Source: Geosiphon pyriformis (taxonomy: Eukaryota > Glomeromycota > Glomeromycetes > Archaeosporales > Geosiphonaceae). From it: a DNA stretch of 64,000 bases. Positions 27,663 to 40,048 of the stretch are shown one piece after another. The stretch spans positions 427,790 through 491,789 of the forward strand of contig JAAOMT010000690.1 in assembly GCA_016748015.1 (NCBI GenBank), in the 5' to 3' direction. The notes under the pieces were generated by a model, which was given only the letters and a program-made list of their open reading frames with translations, was not told the DNA's origin and did no database searches. The position numbers and the translations under genes are program-made. Numbering within the stretch: the stretch's first letter is position 1; every line of letters begins with the position of its first letter.

Positions 27663-28319
27663 CTATTCTATAAGTTTATTTGTTTGTAAATAGTAGAGTG
27701 ATAATAGAGGTTTTTTGATATTGAATTGTTTACAAATTTTTTGTATCAAGTTGTTCACAAAATGTGTTCCTTGATTAGATAAAAGTTCATTTAAACATCC
27801 ATGTCTGCAAATAATGTTTTTATATATAAAATTTGCTACTGATTTTGCATTTGCTCTTTGGATGGCTTTAGCTTTAAGCCATTTGGTAAAATAATCTACT
27901 ATAACTGCAATATAACAATTTCTTTGGATTGTGATAGATAATAATTTGACCAAATTAATTCCAACTTTGTCAAAAAGTTGTTCAATTTTGATTGGATTTA
28001 AAGATTCTGTGGAGTGAATTTCTTTTCTTCTTTAACAACTATCACAAAATTTTACATATTGTCAAATGTCTTTTTGTATATGGGGCCAAAAATAATGTTC
28101 AAGTGTTTTTTGAATTATTCCATCTCTTTTTAAGTGTAATAAAGAAAGATCTGTATACATGTTATATAAGATTGTTTCTTTTTTATTCTCTTGTATTAAT
28201 CTGAGTAATTTGTTTGAATTTTGGCAATTTTTATAATAGATTTTGTTATAGTGAATAAAGTATTGTTTTGCTTGGTGTTGTAATTGGTGTTTTTTGCTTG
28301 AAAACCAATTTTTTGACAT
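27663..28319 (-). pseudogene. Integrase remnant of element C
   Basis: The 28,062-28,319 segment is the zinc-binding N-terminal region (NMYTDLSLLHLKRDGIIQKT, then YFWPHIQ). The 27,663-27,953 segment is the catalytic core. VDYFTKW and the CRHGCLNELLSNQGTHF block are clear. The first catalytic Asp position reads GINLV (GIDLVG expected) and the second reads LSNQG (LSDQG expected), so both are Asn. The Glu in TNKLIE is present, followed directly by a stop. Inactive. Confidence 0.8.
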
Positions 28320-28329
28320 TATAAGAGTT

Positions 28330-29620
28330 TTTAAATAGTTTTTAATGTTGTTATAATTTTTGGTATTTATTATTGTTTGATTATTATTGTTAATAGATTG
28401 TTAAGTTGTGGTAAAATTGTTGTTAGTATTAATTTTGTCTTATTCTCAAAAGACTATTAATATTAATGTGTAGTTTTTTTGGTTTGTAATATACAATATA
28501 TTTGTAGTCTACTAAGAAATTATTCTATTGAAACTGTTTGGCACTTTGTTCAATTTTTTTTTATTAAGCCATTTGAGGCCAATATTGTCAGTTATGATGT
28601 TAAATTCTTTTCTATTTTTTAGATATTGTTAAAAGTGTTTAAGAGTTTAAATGACTGTAGCAGCTTCTAATTCTGTCAAGCCATATTTGAGTTCTGTTGA
28701 TTTAAGTGTTCTATTAATATAGGCAATAACTTGCTCCTGGCCTTTTTTATCCTATTGTGATAGAATGATACCAAATGCTATATGTAAAGCATTAGTGACT
28801 AATTAAAACTATTTATTAAAGTTTGAGTAAGCAAGAACTAGGGCTGTTGTCAATTTTGTTTTAAAGGTTTTAAAGACTTTCTGTTGTTCTTCAGTCCATT
28901 AATATGGCACATTTTTGTTGGTAAAATAATTGAATGGTTTGGCAATTTTTGAGAATTTTTTTATGAATTTTTGATAGTAGAAGACTAATCCTACAAATTC
29001 TTATAATTTTGTGGTATTTTTGGAAATTGGAAAGTTTTCGATAGCACTAATTGTTTCAGGATTGGTTTGACTCCATTTTTGCTAACAATGTGTTCAAGAA
29101 AAATTAAACTTGTTTTTTCAAAATGACATTTCTTAATATTCAACTTCAATTTTGCTTTTTGTAATTATTAAAAAACTTTTCATAGGTGAATAAGATAAGC
29201 TTCAAAACTTAATGAGTATACATCAATGTTATCAAGATAGACAATTATTGATTGCCATAAGAGTTCTTCATATACAACATCTATAAGTTGCTAAAATATT
29301 GCTGGTGTATTGCAGAGTTCAAAAGGCATAACATTAAATTTGTAGTTTTTTTTTTGGATAGTAAATGCTGTTTTGGGCCGATCTTTTGGGTCTATTTTGA
29401 CTTGTTAATATCCACTTTTCAAGTCTAAAGTTAAAAAAAACTTGGCTTTTCCTAAAGCATCTAGCATGTCATTGATTTTTGGAAGAAGGTAGGCATCTTC
29501 AATTGTCATACTATTTAGTTAGTGATAGTTAACACAAAATCTGATTTTCCTATTTTTTTTTTAACTAGAACTACTGGTAAGATCTAAAAACTTCTTGATA
29601 ATTAAATTAATCCATTATTG
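28330..29620 (-). pseudogene. Reverse transcriptase / RNase H remnant of element C
   Basis: The RT catalytic block near 29,230-29,255 reads VYLDNIDVYS on the minus strand, where Ty3 RTs have Y-x-DD. Upstream near 29,310-29,350 is the NVMPFE-like block (minus-strand text for FNVMPFELCNTPAI). The RNase H region downstream, toward 28,500, is broken by stops. No continuous frame exceeds 90 codons. Confidence 0.75.
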
Positions 29621-30239
29621 AGCATTCTTTGGACTTTTTTTCTAATAAATTGGTGGCTGGCAGATGACACTTAATAAGCTTGTTGACATTTTAGTAAAGC
29701 ATCTCCTGTGTGGATTTAATGTTGAACAATATTAATTTTTCCAAAATTATTGTTATTTTTGGCAAATATATTGGTATACTCAGCAATTAGCTGTTTTAAT
29801 TGTCTTTGTTATAATAGTTTTAAGGGACCTATGTTAATTCAAGAGAGTTTTTCTTCTAAGATATGATAGTTTTTAGTAATAAAAGTAATGTTTAGGTTTA
29901 GATGTAAGATATGTCTTACAATTTCAATAAAATTGCTAATAATTTAAAAGGTTTCATTTTGAAAGATATTGTTATATATGATTCTAATTTCTAATTTATT
30001 TAATAAAACAATGGGGTAATTGTTGGAGTTGTAAAAAGTAACTCAAAATTTTTTCATTTTTTTGGGAATATAAACATTTGGAATTGAAATTTTATGCTTT
30101 AAACAGATTTGTTTATTGGATTCAAAAATTTATTGAGTGATAGTAGGCTTTGAACAAGTGTAAATTTCATAATGTTTTCCAAAAAAAAAATGGTAATTGG
30201 TTGAAAAAGTTAAAAAACCTGGTAAGATTCATTTTGTGC

Positions 30240-30720
30240 ATTAAAAGCTATGTTTACTGAGACTATGAATTATCCAGTTAAATCAAAACCTTGTGTTTCT
30301 CTTTTACTTTTGTTTAATTGTTCTTTGTTACTAACTGATTATAATTCTAAAATATTGATTAAGAGTAAGTAAATTGCTTAAACAATTTTTTTAGCATGTT
30401 TTATTCTGAATGATTTTTCAGTTTTATTTTGTAATATGATAGTGATGTTTTTAGTATAGTTTGTATCTATAACTCCTTTTTTAATATTAATTCTTTTGCT
30501 TGCCAATAATAATCTGGATGCAATTTAAATCATTGTTTTTGGTAGTATTTCAAGAGCAATTTTGAGGTTGATTTTTGTTAAAAATTTTGGTTGGAGAACC
30601 AAAGTATTTTTTCCTGAGTATTGTAAATTATATCTAGTATTTATATTATAAACTTTTTCTGGTTTAATTTCTTGACTATTATTATTGAAATATTTGAGTT
30701 GTAAGGCTGGTTAATTTTCA
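30240..30720 (-). pseudogene. dUTPase-like domain within the Gypsy polyprotein
   Basis: Reading the minus strand from 30,720 to 30,240 in one frame, with a few TAA codons where Gln is expected, shows the five dUTPase motifs in order. Motif 1 region NTRYNLQYSGKNT (AGYDL-like). Motif 2 IASRLLLASK (RSSL region). Motif 3 GVIDTNYTKNIT (GVIDxxYxG). Motif 4 KIVQAIYLLLIN-like. Motif 5 RETQGFDLTG (RGxxGFGSTG). The active enzyme cleaves dUTP to dUMP and limits uracil in cDNA. Several key residues are changed, so this copy is dead. Confidence 0.78.
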
Positions 30721-30779
30721 GTAAAATAGATTGAAATTATTGTAATTTCTTCTTTTGACTTATGTTTTTCAAACTTGAT

Positions 30780-31450
30780 TTTCTTTTAATCATTTTTGTT
30801 GGACAAAAAATGTTAAGAGCATAGCATTCTGAACACCATTTGTTATCACAAGGCATGAATTATTCTTCACACAATTGAATGTTTATTTGCTCTAATTGTT
30901 AAATTTGAGCTTTTTGAGTTGAATAAGTGTGGTTTGCAATTTGGTGATAGGTTTCCATTTTATTTTCATAGTTAAATCTAGCTAATTTTATAGTATATTC
31001 AATGTATTTGGCTTCTTTCATTTGGTAGACATCTTTCTGAGTTTTTTTATTAATCAGAACCATGACCAGTTTATAGATTATCTTAGCATCATGTAAATAA
31101 TAATAAAGTTTGTTAAGAGTACTGTTATAAGCAGTATTGAATAGTGTTTCTTTTTTTACTTTTTTTGCAATAAATAGAGTGTATTGACAAGTTTGGTCAC
31201 ATATTTTTCCTTTTATTGTAATGTTAATCTAGTTGTATTTTTCTGGTAGTATTTCTCTACATGTGAAACAAGGAGTGTTGTTCTATTTTTTATTTTATTT
31301 GGAGTATTCAAATTGTTCTCTATAATAGGCTTTGCAAAAGTAGTAGATATAAGTTTCATATTCTTTTTCTGAAAATATGTATGCTCCTATTAACAAAAGT
31401 TTTTTTTTGCAATCTTTACATTTAAGTAAAATGTAAGATGGTTGTTTTTA
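30780..31450 (-). pseudogene. Cys-rich linker between protease and dUTPase, element C
   Basis: The minus-strand text holds several Cys pairs: CKDCKKK (about 31,430), YYFCKAYYREQ, CFTCREILPE, CDQTCQYTLF, and near 30,850 CDNKWCSECYALN. Their spacing suggests two or more zinc-binding clusters. The function is unknown. The same arrangement recurs in the plus-strand fragment at 48.05-48.65 kb, which supports it as a genuine conserved region of this element family. Confidence 0.6.
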
Positions 31451-31639
31451 TGGTTCTGGTATAAAGTATCAAACAACATTTTATCCTCTGGTTTTCTTAA
31501 AGATTTTTTGTTCTGTTTTCTCAGCCCAATTAAATATTGATCCAAGAGCCATATATGTTTTAGTAATTGGCATTTTTTTTTTCTCTTCAAATTCGAATAC
31601 TAGGGCTTTTTCAGATCATTTATTAAAAGTACCACAGAT

Positions 31640-33480
31640 GATAGGTACTCTGATGTATTGTTCTTGGTATGAAATTTTTAGTTCTTGGGTTTCTCAATCT
31701 AGATTTACATTGGCCTTAAGAAGCCAATTATTTCCGACAAGAGCTTGGTATTAGGATACATCTATGACTAAAACTTTAACTAAAATAGTAATTTCATTAA
31801 TAGTAAATAAGAAGTTGTTAATTTCTTTTACTGAGATTTTTTTTATATTATCTGCTGTAACAATAACTGTTTGGACAGATCTGTCAACAGTTTATTAAAG
31901 TTATTGTATTAATTGATAAGTGATGATACTACTAGTGAATCTACTGTTTAGGATCAATCAAATTGGTTTTCCTTCTATTTTAGCTTCAATATATATTGCT
32001 GTAATTGCTTTTTGTTCATTAACTGCTGCATTACTAAACAAGAATGGTAATTTATTGGCTTCAAATTCGAATGAAAATATATTTGAGAGGTTAACATTTT
32101 GAGCAATTTAATCTGATAAGATAGTATTGTTGGAAGAGTTTGATTTTGGTGTTGTAGCTTTATCATTAAAAAGTGCAGTTTATTGAAAATTCTGTTTTTT
32201 AGACATGATTAAATAACTTAGTTGTGTATAATAGTAATTAGATCTTTGCTGACCAGAATTTTGGAGAACTAACTGGTTTTTTGGGTTGATTCAGTTGTTA
32301 TTATTCTGTAATCAATTTTAAGGTGTGAATTAGTTTTGTTAAACTAATCTTCAAGCAGGTATTTGATATTGTTAAGTAGATGGTGATTAATATTGCTGAG
32401 CTAGTAAAGGTTGTTGATATTGCTATTATATTAGTTATAAAACAAATTGATAGTAACTGTATTAATTTTGTAATCTTGATGGGTAATAAGTTGGTAGTAG
32501 AAGTTAGTAATAAAATTGTTATGGTAAAGAGTAACATTAATTACTCCTGTTTTTGTTGGTCTTGTTGTAATTTTCTGCAATCTTATTTTTAATGTCTTAT
32601 TCTTGTGTTTATTAGTCTAAGTTTGTATTAGTTTTAAGAAGCCAATTATTTCTAATAAGAGCTTAATATTGGAGTGCATTTATGACAAGAACTTTAATTA
32701 AAATGGTGATTCTATTAATAATAAAAGAAAAGTTGTCAATTTTTTTCACTGAGATATTTTTCATACCATTTGTAATAACAATAACTGTTTGGCAGATCTG
32801 TTAACAGTTCATTAAAGCTGTTATATTAATTGATAAGTAATAATACTATCAGTAGATTTATTGTTTAGAATTAATTAAATTGGTTTTTCTTCAACTTCAG
32901 CTTCAGTATATATTGTTGTAAATATTTTTTGTTTATTGACTACTATATTACTAAGTAGAAATAATGATTTATTGGCCTTAAATTTGAATAGAAATATATC
33001 TAAAAAATTAACATTCTGAGTGATTTGGGCTAATAAAATAATATTGTTGAAAAAATTTAATCTTGATACTGCAACTTTACTTTTAGAAAGTACAGTTTGT
33101 TAAAAATTCAATTCTTTTAACATTGTAAAATAACTGGGTTGAGTATAATAATGTATAAGTTTTTACTAAACTGAGTTTTGGAAAACTAATTAGTTGTTGT
33201 AACTAAATCAATTATTATTGAAAAACTGATTTTGTAATATAAATTGGTTTTGTTGAATCAATTTTTAAACAAGTATTTGATATTGCTAAGCAGATGGTTG
33301 TTAATACTGTTGTTAAATAAGTTGTGCAGCAGATTAATAATAATTATTTTGGTATTGGAGTCTTAATAAATAATAAGCTAGTGAGAAAGATTGGTAATAA
33401 GATTATTGAAATTAAGAATAACATTAATTATTTTTTTGTTGTTAGTCTTATTGTATTTTTTGGCAATTTTGTTTCCAGTA
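31640..33480 (-). repeat. Tandem duplication covering the protease region of element C
   Basis: Two direct copies of about 0.9 kb, roughly 31,690-32,590 and 32,620-33,480, align along their full length by eye with mostly transition differences. Each contains the aspartic protease: LILNSRFTSS in the left copy and LILNNKSTDS in the right copy, at the position of LILDSGS. The left copy also retains the flap-like ALVGNNWLL block. Catalytic Asp is Asn in both. A real duplication is favoured over two separate insertions, because the copies are adjacent and co-linear. Confidence 0.75.
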
Positions 33481-33710
33481 TCTGAAAATTTTACAATAGT
33501 GACAGCTTTAAAATTGATTGTTTAGTAATAATGTATAGTTATTTTAATTGTATTATTAAAGTAGTTAATATCTTTATTATTGCTATTATTGTTGATTGGT
33601 AAAGTAATTTTTGACTTTTTTTGTTAATTAATTAATTTTTTTTTCAGCTGTTGAGCTGGTTTTTCCAATTGCAAAATTCACAAGTTTGGTACAGTTAGTT
33701 TTTTTTATTG

Positions 33711-33893
33711 CTATTTATAGGCCTTTGTATATTGAATAACAGCAGCTAAGTTCAGTATTACTATAATAATCAATAATGATATTACTAAACATATATATAA
33801 AATATTAAAAGTAACTGGTTGGTTTTTGTCAATACAGTTGTTGTTTAGAGATTGTTTTTTGGTTTTAATTTTGGGTTTATATGCTGGCATCAC
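33711..33893 (-). pseudogene. Gag N-terminal remnant of element C
   Basis: A 60-codon frame starting MMPAYKPKIKTKKQSLNN is Lys-rich at its start, followed by a hydrophobic LVISLLIIIVILNLA stretch. It lies where gag should begin in element C. Its gag identity is based on position and general resemblance to AM-fungal Gypsy gags; no zinc knuckle was located in this copy. Confidence 0.5.
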
Positions 33894-34039
33894 TTTAAAA
33901 AAAAAGCTGGCTTAGTTTTATAATGTTAATTTAATAATAGCTAATGTTCTAAATAATAATATATTTATAATTCTCAAAAGTAATTTCAATAAAAATAATT
34001 TTGATTACAGTATAAATTTCAAAAAAATTTTGAATTTGA

Positions 34040-35260
34040 ATCTATCTAACTCTTTTAATGGTTTTCTATTATATAAACTCTTTATGTAGTCTAATTCTAA
34101 AGGAGTTAAAAAATACATAAACTTTATTTTAGTTAGTATTAATCTTTAAAGTTTAAACTTTAATCAGCAAGTTTACTGTTCAGATGAGTTTTTTGATACT
34201 AATTACTTGGTTATTTTAGTAAATATTAGTTTGAAAAGTTTTTTCAATTCTTAGCTTAATTCAATATATAAGCAAACTATAAAAAATAGATAGAAGTTTA
34301 AGGTTAGTAATATTAATAAAGAGATTTGAGAAAAATTTGAAAATATATTATGGCTGTTGTTTTAATTGTTGTTAATGTTTTTAATAAATATAAGAAAAGA
34401 CATGATCTTAATAAAATATAACAATTGCTTTATCAGATAATGTGCTTTGTTGCTAATACTACTCTTTTGAAAACATAATACTAGAACAATAAAGTAGTCA
34501 AATATGCTGTATTTTTTAAGTTTTACAAATGAAAACTATTAGTATTAAAAATCTTAAAAATATATAGGTCAAAAAATTTGGAAATGTTTTAGACTTTACT
34601 TAACAAATAGATTTGTTTAGATTTTAACCAAACAGCAGAATTCAGAAAATTTTTTAATAATAATAATAACAAGATTATAATTGAATAATTGTTAGCTTAT
34701 TTTAAGAAAACTTATAGATTTCATAAGATATTAAAAGCTAAAGCTGTTAAGAATTCTCATGTTAAAACTGTCATTACCAAATATATAAAAGTTTTTGCTG
34801 ATAATAAAAGTTAAATAATAAGAAGTATGTTAAAAAAACTTTTTAGAAAAGTTATCCTAAATTATTTGGTTGACAATAATAAATTGGTTTTAAAGTCTGA
34901 TAAGTCAAATATAAAATTGATTTAATAATGAAAAATTGAACCAAAAAACATGTAATTAAATTCAATAATTTTTTTTATTGGCAGAAACAATCCATATTTC
35001 TTGGTTATGTTACAAATAATACATTTTTTAGTGTAATGTTTTATATTGGTTTTGATCAGTTTTTGTCAATAATTAGGAATCTTCCTAATAGTAAAGCTGC
35101 TGGACTGTTTAGTATTCTTAACAAATTGTGGAAGCATTGTAACAAGTTTGTTTTAAAGTGTTTTTTGTGTTTGCTCAACTTGTGCTTAGTGGCTAAATCA
35201 GTTTTTGATGTCTAAATATCTATGATTCTAAAATCTTATAAATAAAAGGATATTATTACT
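34040..35260 (+). mobile_element. LINE fragment, copy E (endonuclease end to RT start)
   Basis: Plus-strand text corresponds to the LINE family from NSKGVKKYINF (endonuclease, matching NSRGMKKTIDYMF of copy B) through FFDTNYLVILV and ELVLKS-like text to KLWKHCNKFVLKCFLCLLNLCLVAKSVF near 35,210. It is cut at both ends, and the right end meets element G. The catalytic D-H of the endonuclease reads N-Y here too. Very AT-shifted. Confidence 0.75.
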
Positions 35261-35398
35261 CATAGAAAAAAAAATACCAGAAAAAATAAGAAAAATAGAT
35301 CATAAAACAGACCAATAGAAGAATAATACTTAATGAATAAGCATATTTTTAGAAATAAGCATATTTTCAAAAAGTAGTATAGAAAAAGTTTAGAAATA

Positions 35399-35797
35399 TG
35401 TAAGATTTTGTACAATACAAATTATATATATATAACAAAAATATTAAAAGCAGTAAAAACAGTAACAACTAATTAATAATTAGCAAATATTTTTTTCTTT
35501 AAAAGATAATTTTCTATAACTTAAAGTGCAATCATAATTATATCAATAAAAATATTTATTATTATCCAATTCATATTGTTATTGCTTGATTAAAAAATAT
35601 TAATTACTTCTACACTATTAATAATCTATGTTGATAAAATTTAATACTTAATTATATTAGACCAATAGCTCTTGATTATAGCTATTAACAAGATATTAAT
35701 TTTTTATTTCTTTTCTTATTTTTTTTTAATTTTTTTTAATTTTTGTTTTTTTGTTGTTTATTAATTAATTAAAAAATTAAGTACTAAATAATTAACA
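35399..35797 (+). repeat. LTR 1 of element G
   Basis: A 399-base block beginning TGTAAGATTTTG and ending AATTAACA. It aligns along its length with 37,837-38,226 and, inverted, with 47,349 to about 47,775. The TGT...ACA ends and the primer-site-like sequence 12 bases downstream identify it as an LTR. Confidence 0.75.
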
Positions 35798-35799
35798 TT

Positions 35800-37836
35800 A
35801 TGAATAACTTGGTGCTCTTTGTAAGATATAATTTAACAGAAAACTAGCATTAACATTAAATATTTGAAAAAATAGCAGAATTAGAAGTAATAGAAACAAA
35901 CCATTTAAAATTCACCAAATTTTTATTTCAATTATATCAACAATAGTTAGAATTAACCAGCAACCATTTTCCAGTTGAATTAGTTTTTAATTTTTATATT
36001 AACAAGAGAATTATATATTTTTTAAAAAACAAGCAGATTTTAAATTAGCAAGAGAAAATTTCTATAATAAATTATTTTAATACAATAGTTTATTATTGAA
36101 ATCAATTGCAAAATTAGAAGATATATTTAGCAAAGTTTTCAATAATATTTGCAGATAAAGACAAAAACAAAATATAAATATTAGCAAATACTGCCTAACT
36201 GAAAAAAACCCAGAATCGTTTTTTCAATACATTTATTATATTATCATATCCTTGAAAATACTATTAACATATTATCAGGATTTACATCATTAGCAATTAT
36301 AAAGATATTTGTAACTTAAGTTTTGTTTCAAAATAATCAAGAAAAAACCAAATTATTAAGAACAAATAGCATTTATTTCAAAGAATTTAAATTATGACCA
36401 ACAATACTATTAGAACTTTAATTACTACTATTTTAACCAAATTTCAGATCTATCAATAATTGGACAGAAACTGAATCAAAAAAAAAGATAACAATCAAGA
36501 AATTAATAATCAAAACCTGATTCTAAATAATATGGAAGTCCAAATTCTGATTGTTTAAACTCAGCAAAACTCAAACAATTCAAACCTTGCTCTTATTTTT
36601 CAATAAAACTTATTTTTAGTTATCTTAATTAATTAATTGTTAATAGCACTAATTATTACTCATTAACAACCACAACAACAATTAGTATTTACACTAATAG
36701 TATATATACTTATTATCAAATTAGAAAAATTTACCAGTAAAAAAAAACAATATTTAAGTATAACTAAACAATATAGCAAAAGCCATTGAAACCAATAGAT
36801 AGAATAATATCAAAGCTTTTTAAGCAATTTTTTACTTCTTATAAAATATAGCCAACTTGTGATATTAGAATTTTGTAAACAAATTCCAAGATTTTAATGC
36901 ATTCAAAACTATATTTTTACAATATTTTAGTAATCATAACAATATTAATTACTTGTTAACTAACTTTATTATAATTAAGCAAAATAATAATAAAGCAGTC
37001 ACCACTTACTTGAAATACTTCCATAGAAATCTGCACCAAATCCAAGCAATTAATACTGATTAATTTATAGTACTACAGATTTTGAATTAATTTATTTATA
37101 GATTATGTAGTAGTTTTTTATAACAAGTATGACCATTACATCCAAATACTTTTTAAGATACAATTATACATGCCAAAAATTTTAAATTAACTAAACTCAA
37201 AGCCAATTATGCCCAAGCTATAAATCTAGTAATAAACAGATCATTTGAATTAGATATCAAATTAAAGCAATTTGGAAAAACAATTATTAGAAAATCAAAA
37301 AATACTTAGTTAGCAATTAAATAATCTATTAGTTTTTATAATATTATAACAATTAAAAAAACTTTAATTATTTTCATAATTAGTTGTGTTTATTATTATA
37401 TTTAGCAAATCAATTATAATAGCAAAAAACATGCAATTATTATTATTGTAATAAACAAGACTATTTAAAAGCAGATTGTTATACCAGATTTAATAATTCA
37501 TAATTAAAAAATCAATATTAAAATTTTGATTACAGGTTTTAAACTCAGAATTATATCAACAATTTGTTATTAAAACAATACCAATATCAATTATATTATG
37601 TACTATTAATACAGTAACTCATATACTTATTTTCAATCTATTAAACTTTAGTACTAATAATATATTAATTACAATTACAAGTTATTTATTAACTCCAACA
37701 AATTTAAGTATTATTCCAAATTCCAACTTAATTATTAATTGAAAACCAAAGACTAAGAATTAATTACATCCAACTAACTTGAAAATTAACAATAATAATA
37801 CACTATTATTCATAAAAATAAGAATTAAAAAATTTT
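35800..37836 (+). pseudogene. Element G gag remnant
   Basis: Broken plus-strand coding text follows the primer site (MNNLVLFVRYNLTEN near 35,813; FPVELVFNFYINKRIIYF). Near 37,430-37,490 is a knuckle-like TCNYYYCNKQDYLKADCYT, a CCHC box in which the His position is Tyr (CAC to TAC would explain it). The composition and order fit a retrotransposon gag with nucleocapsid. No frame survives beyond about 60 codons. Confidence 0.6.
35810..35826 (+). other. Putative primer-binding site of element G
   Basis: TGGTGCTCTTTGTAAG starts 12 bases after LTR 1. It closely matches the primer site of element F (TGGTGCTCCCTGTGAGG). The complement ends in CCA, as expected of a tRNA 3' end. Confidence 0.6.
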
Positions 37837-38226
37837 AAGGAATCTTGTATAATACAAATTATATATATATAGTAAAAATATTAAAAACAAAAAAAAGAAC
37901 AATAGTTAGAAACAAGTAATTAACCAATACTTTTTTCTTCAAAAGATAGTTTTCTATAACTTAAAAGAAAATTATATTCATATTAATAAAAATATTTATT
38001 ACTATTTAATTTATGTTATCATTGTTTGATTAAAAAATATTAATTATTTTCATACTATTAACAATTTATGTTGATAAAATTTAATACTTAATCATATTAG
38101 ACCAATAGCTCTTGATCATAACTATTGACAGAATACTAATTTTTTATTTTATTTTTTATTTTTTTTTATTTTGTTTTATTTGTTGTTTACTAATTGATTA
38201 AGAGATTAAATACTAAATAATTAACA
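37837..38226 (+). repeat. LTR 2 of element G family
   Basis: A 390-base block aligning with LTR 1 (35,399-35,797), including the shared ATTATATATATATA block, ATTAGACCAATAGCTCTTGA, and the terminal TAAATAATTAACA. The sequence after it differs from that after LTR 1, but matches the inverse of 47,094-47,348. Confidence 0.75.
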
Positions 38227-39430
38227 TCAAAAATAGTCTGATAAAAGATTTATAAAACAAAAATAAAAAAACTTAAGAATAGCTTACCAAAAAAACATAA
38301 TTGTCAAATTAAACTGGTCATTATATTGAAGACAAAAATTAGGAAAAATTATTAATTAAATCTTTGTCTATTATACAAAAAGCTCAACTAAAACCTTTAG
38401 ATTACAAAACTTTTTAGAAATTATTATCATCAACATCAACAATTATTAAGCATTAAGTTACAGGTTTGTTATTTGTTTTAACACCCCAAATAATTATTTG
38501 TAATAGTACTAACTAATTTTTAGTTTATTAAACCAGTCGGCAGAATTATGTTAGTGGTATTTAAAAAGTAAGTATGTTCAAAACTAAATTCTTAAAACTA
38601 TTTAAACCTCTTGGTTACTTCAAAAAATACCTAATCTAACAACTTAAAACTACTAGCAACTGTCATTAAAAACAAATTATTTGTTATCATATTTTTTTTG
38701 AATAAGAAAACTAAATAAAAACACTATTATTCAGTAAAATCATTTTTAACACTAAACTAATTACTGCAATATATATTGATGTCAAAATTAATGGCCAAGC
38801 TATCAAATTAATTCTTAATAATGGTTTAGCAAGCAGTATTATCACATAACAACTCATAGACTAATTAGATTATTAAATTAATTAAGTTGTCAGCATTAAA
38901 ATTATTATTACTAATAGAATAATTAAGACTTTTATTAGTGAAATTAATAATTTTTCTTACAAAATTAATGATATTATTGTGTTAATAAAAGTTTTTGTTA
39001 TAAAAGCCATACAGTATTAAGCTCTTATTGATAATAACTGGCTGTTTAAAACCAATACTGTACTTAACTGAAACATCCAAAAGCTTCAGCTAATATGTGA
39101 TGATTAATATACTTGAGTACCTATTATTTATAGATGCTTTAAAGCTCTTTTAAAAGAGCAACTATTGATTAAGTTAAAGAAAAAAAAATAAAAACTGACC
39201 TAAGAAGCCTATTAAGTTTCATAAACTGAAAATAAACACAACAAATTATTATAAATACTCTCTTGAAAAGAAAAAGATAAAAAAAAAAGAACAAATTGCA
39301 AATTATTATTTCTACAGAAAAAACATTCAACAATTAAAACATTTCATACTTAATACTATTACAGATAATTATTTGAAGTCTAAAAACAATAATAAACTCA
39401 TAATTTAGTGCTTAATAACTTATATAGTAT
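38227..39430 (+). pseudogene. Leader and aspartic protease remnant of a Ty3-like element
   Basis: The first 200 bases match the reverse complement of 47,094-47,348. Protease text lies at about 38,765-39,180: VKINGQAIKLILNNGLASSII (active site D-S-G expected, reads N-N-G) and, further on, ALIDNNWLFKTNTVLN, the flap region (VGNDWL type). Lys-rich low-complexity sequence follows. The block is cut at 39,430 by element F. Confidence 0.65.
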
Positions 39431-40048
39431 TGTTACGGGTTGGAGTAACAAGCTAACGGATAGCAAAAGAGAACAGTATTGTATGGTGATGGAAATAAAA
39501 AAAGAAGGAATTACAATAAGGGAGTGAATTGAATAAGTAAGAATTCAATGTGCGTGATCAGTCTCATAAAAATCACAGTCGCTAATCTTTTCTTAAATCT
39601 GAAGGTAAAGGAATAGTCCATGATTGTCAACAAGATAACACCGTTGCTATTATTCTATGTCTCAACTCAGCGATTCTTAGAATCAATAACAGGTATTGTT
39701 GTACTTTTCAATTGTTTCTTTATTCAATGAATTACAAGAGCAAGCCAATTGCTTCTCAGACTAATTCTAACAAATACAAATCAAGAAAGGGAAAAGATAA
39801 GGTATGTGAATGCCAACAAATAGATACTTAAAGGTAAGGAAAAGGGAATAAGCGATTATGAAAAGAAGTAATTAATATTGTTTATTTCGTTACTTTGATC
39901 ATGTCTTTCTACAGCTAAGAGAATCATTGCTTATATAGCTATCTAAAGTGGTCAACGATCACTATCTAAAAATAGGGTGGCTAATTATATGACATCAGTG
40001 GCTAATACATGTGATAATTAATAAAAACTATGTATTTCAACCGTAATA
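39431..40048 (-). repeat. 3' LTR of element F
   Basis: A 618-base copy, TGTTACGGG to CCGTAATA on the plus strand. It aligns base for base with the 5' LTR apart from scattered transitions and a 108-base expansion present only in the 5' LTR. Its inner end reads TA instead of CA, a single G:C to A:T change. Confidence 0.92.

Larger units (their letters stand above)
26132..33930 (-). mobile_element. Heavily decayed Ty3/Gypsy element C with dUTPase domain
   Basis: In minus-strand order the remnants are: gag start (33,893), protease region (duplicated, 33,480-31,640), Cys-rich linker (31,450-30,780), dUTPase (30,720-30,240), RT and RNase H (about 29,620-28,330), integrase (28,319-27,663), then a post-integrase tail to about 26,700. 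A purine-rich tract (AAGGAGGAGA) lies just before the TGTTATCAG that opens the palindrome, in the position of a polypurine tract followed by a 3' LTR. Stops and frameshifts occur throughout. A 5' LTR was not identified; LINE copy E begins just beyond the gag start. Confidence 0.8.
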
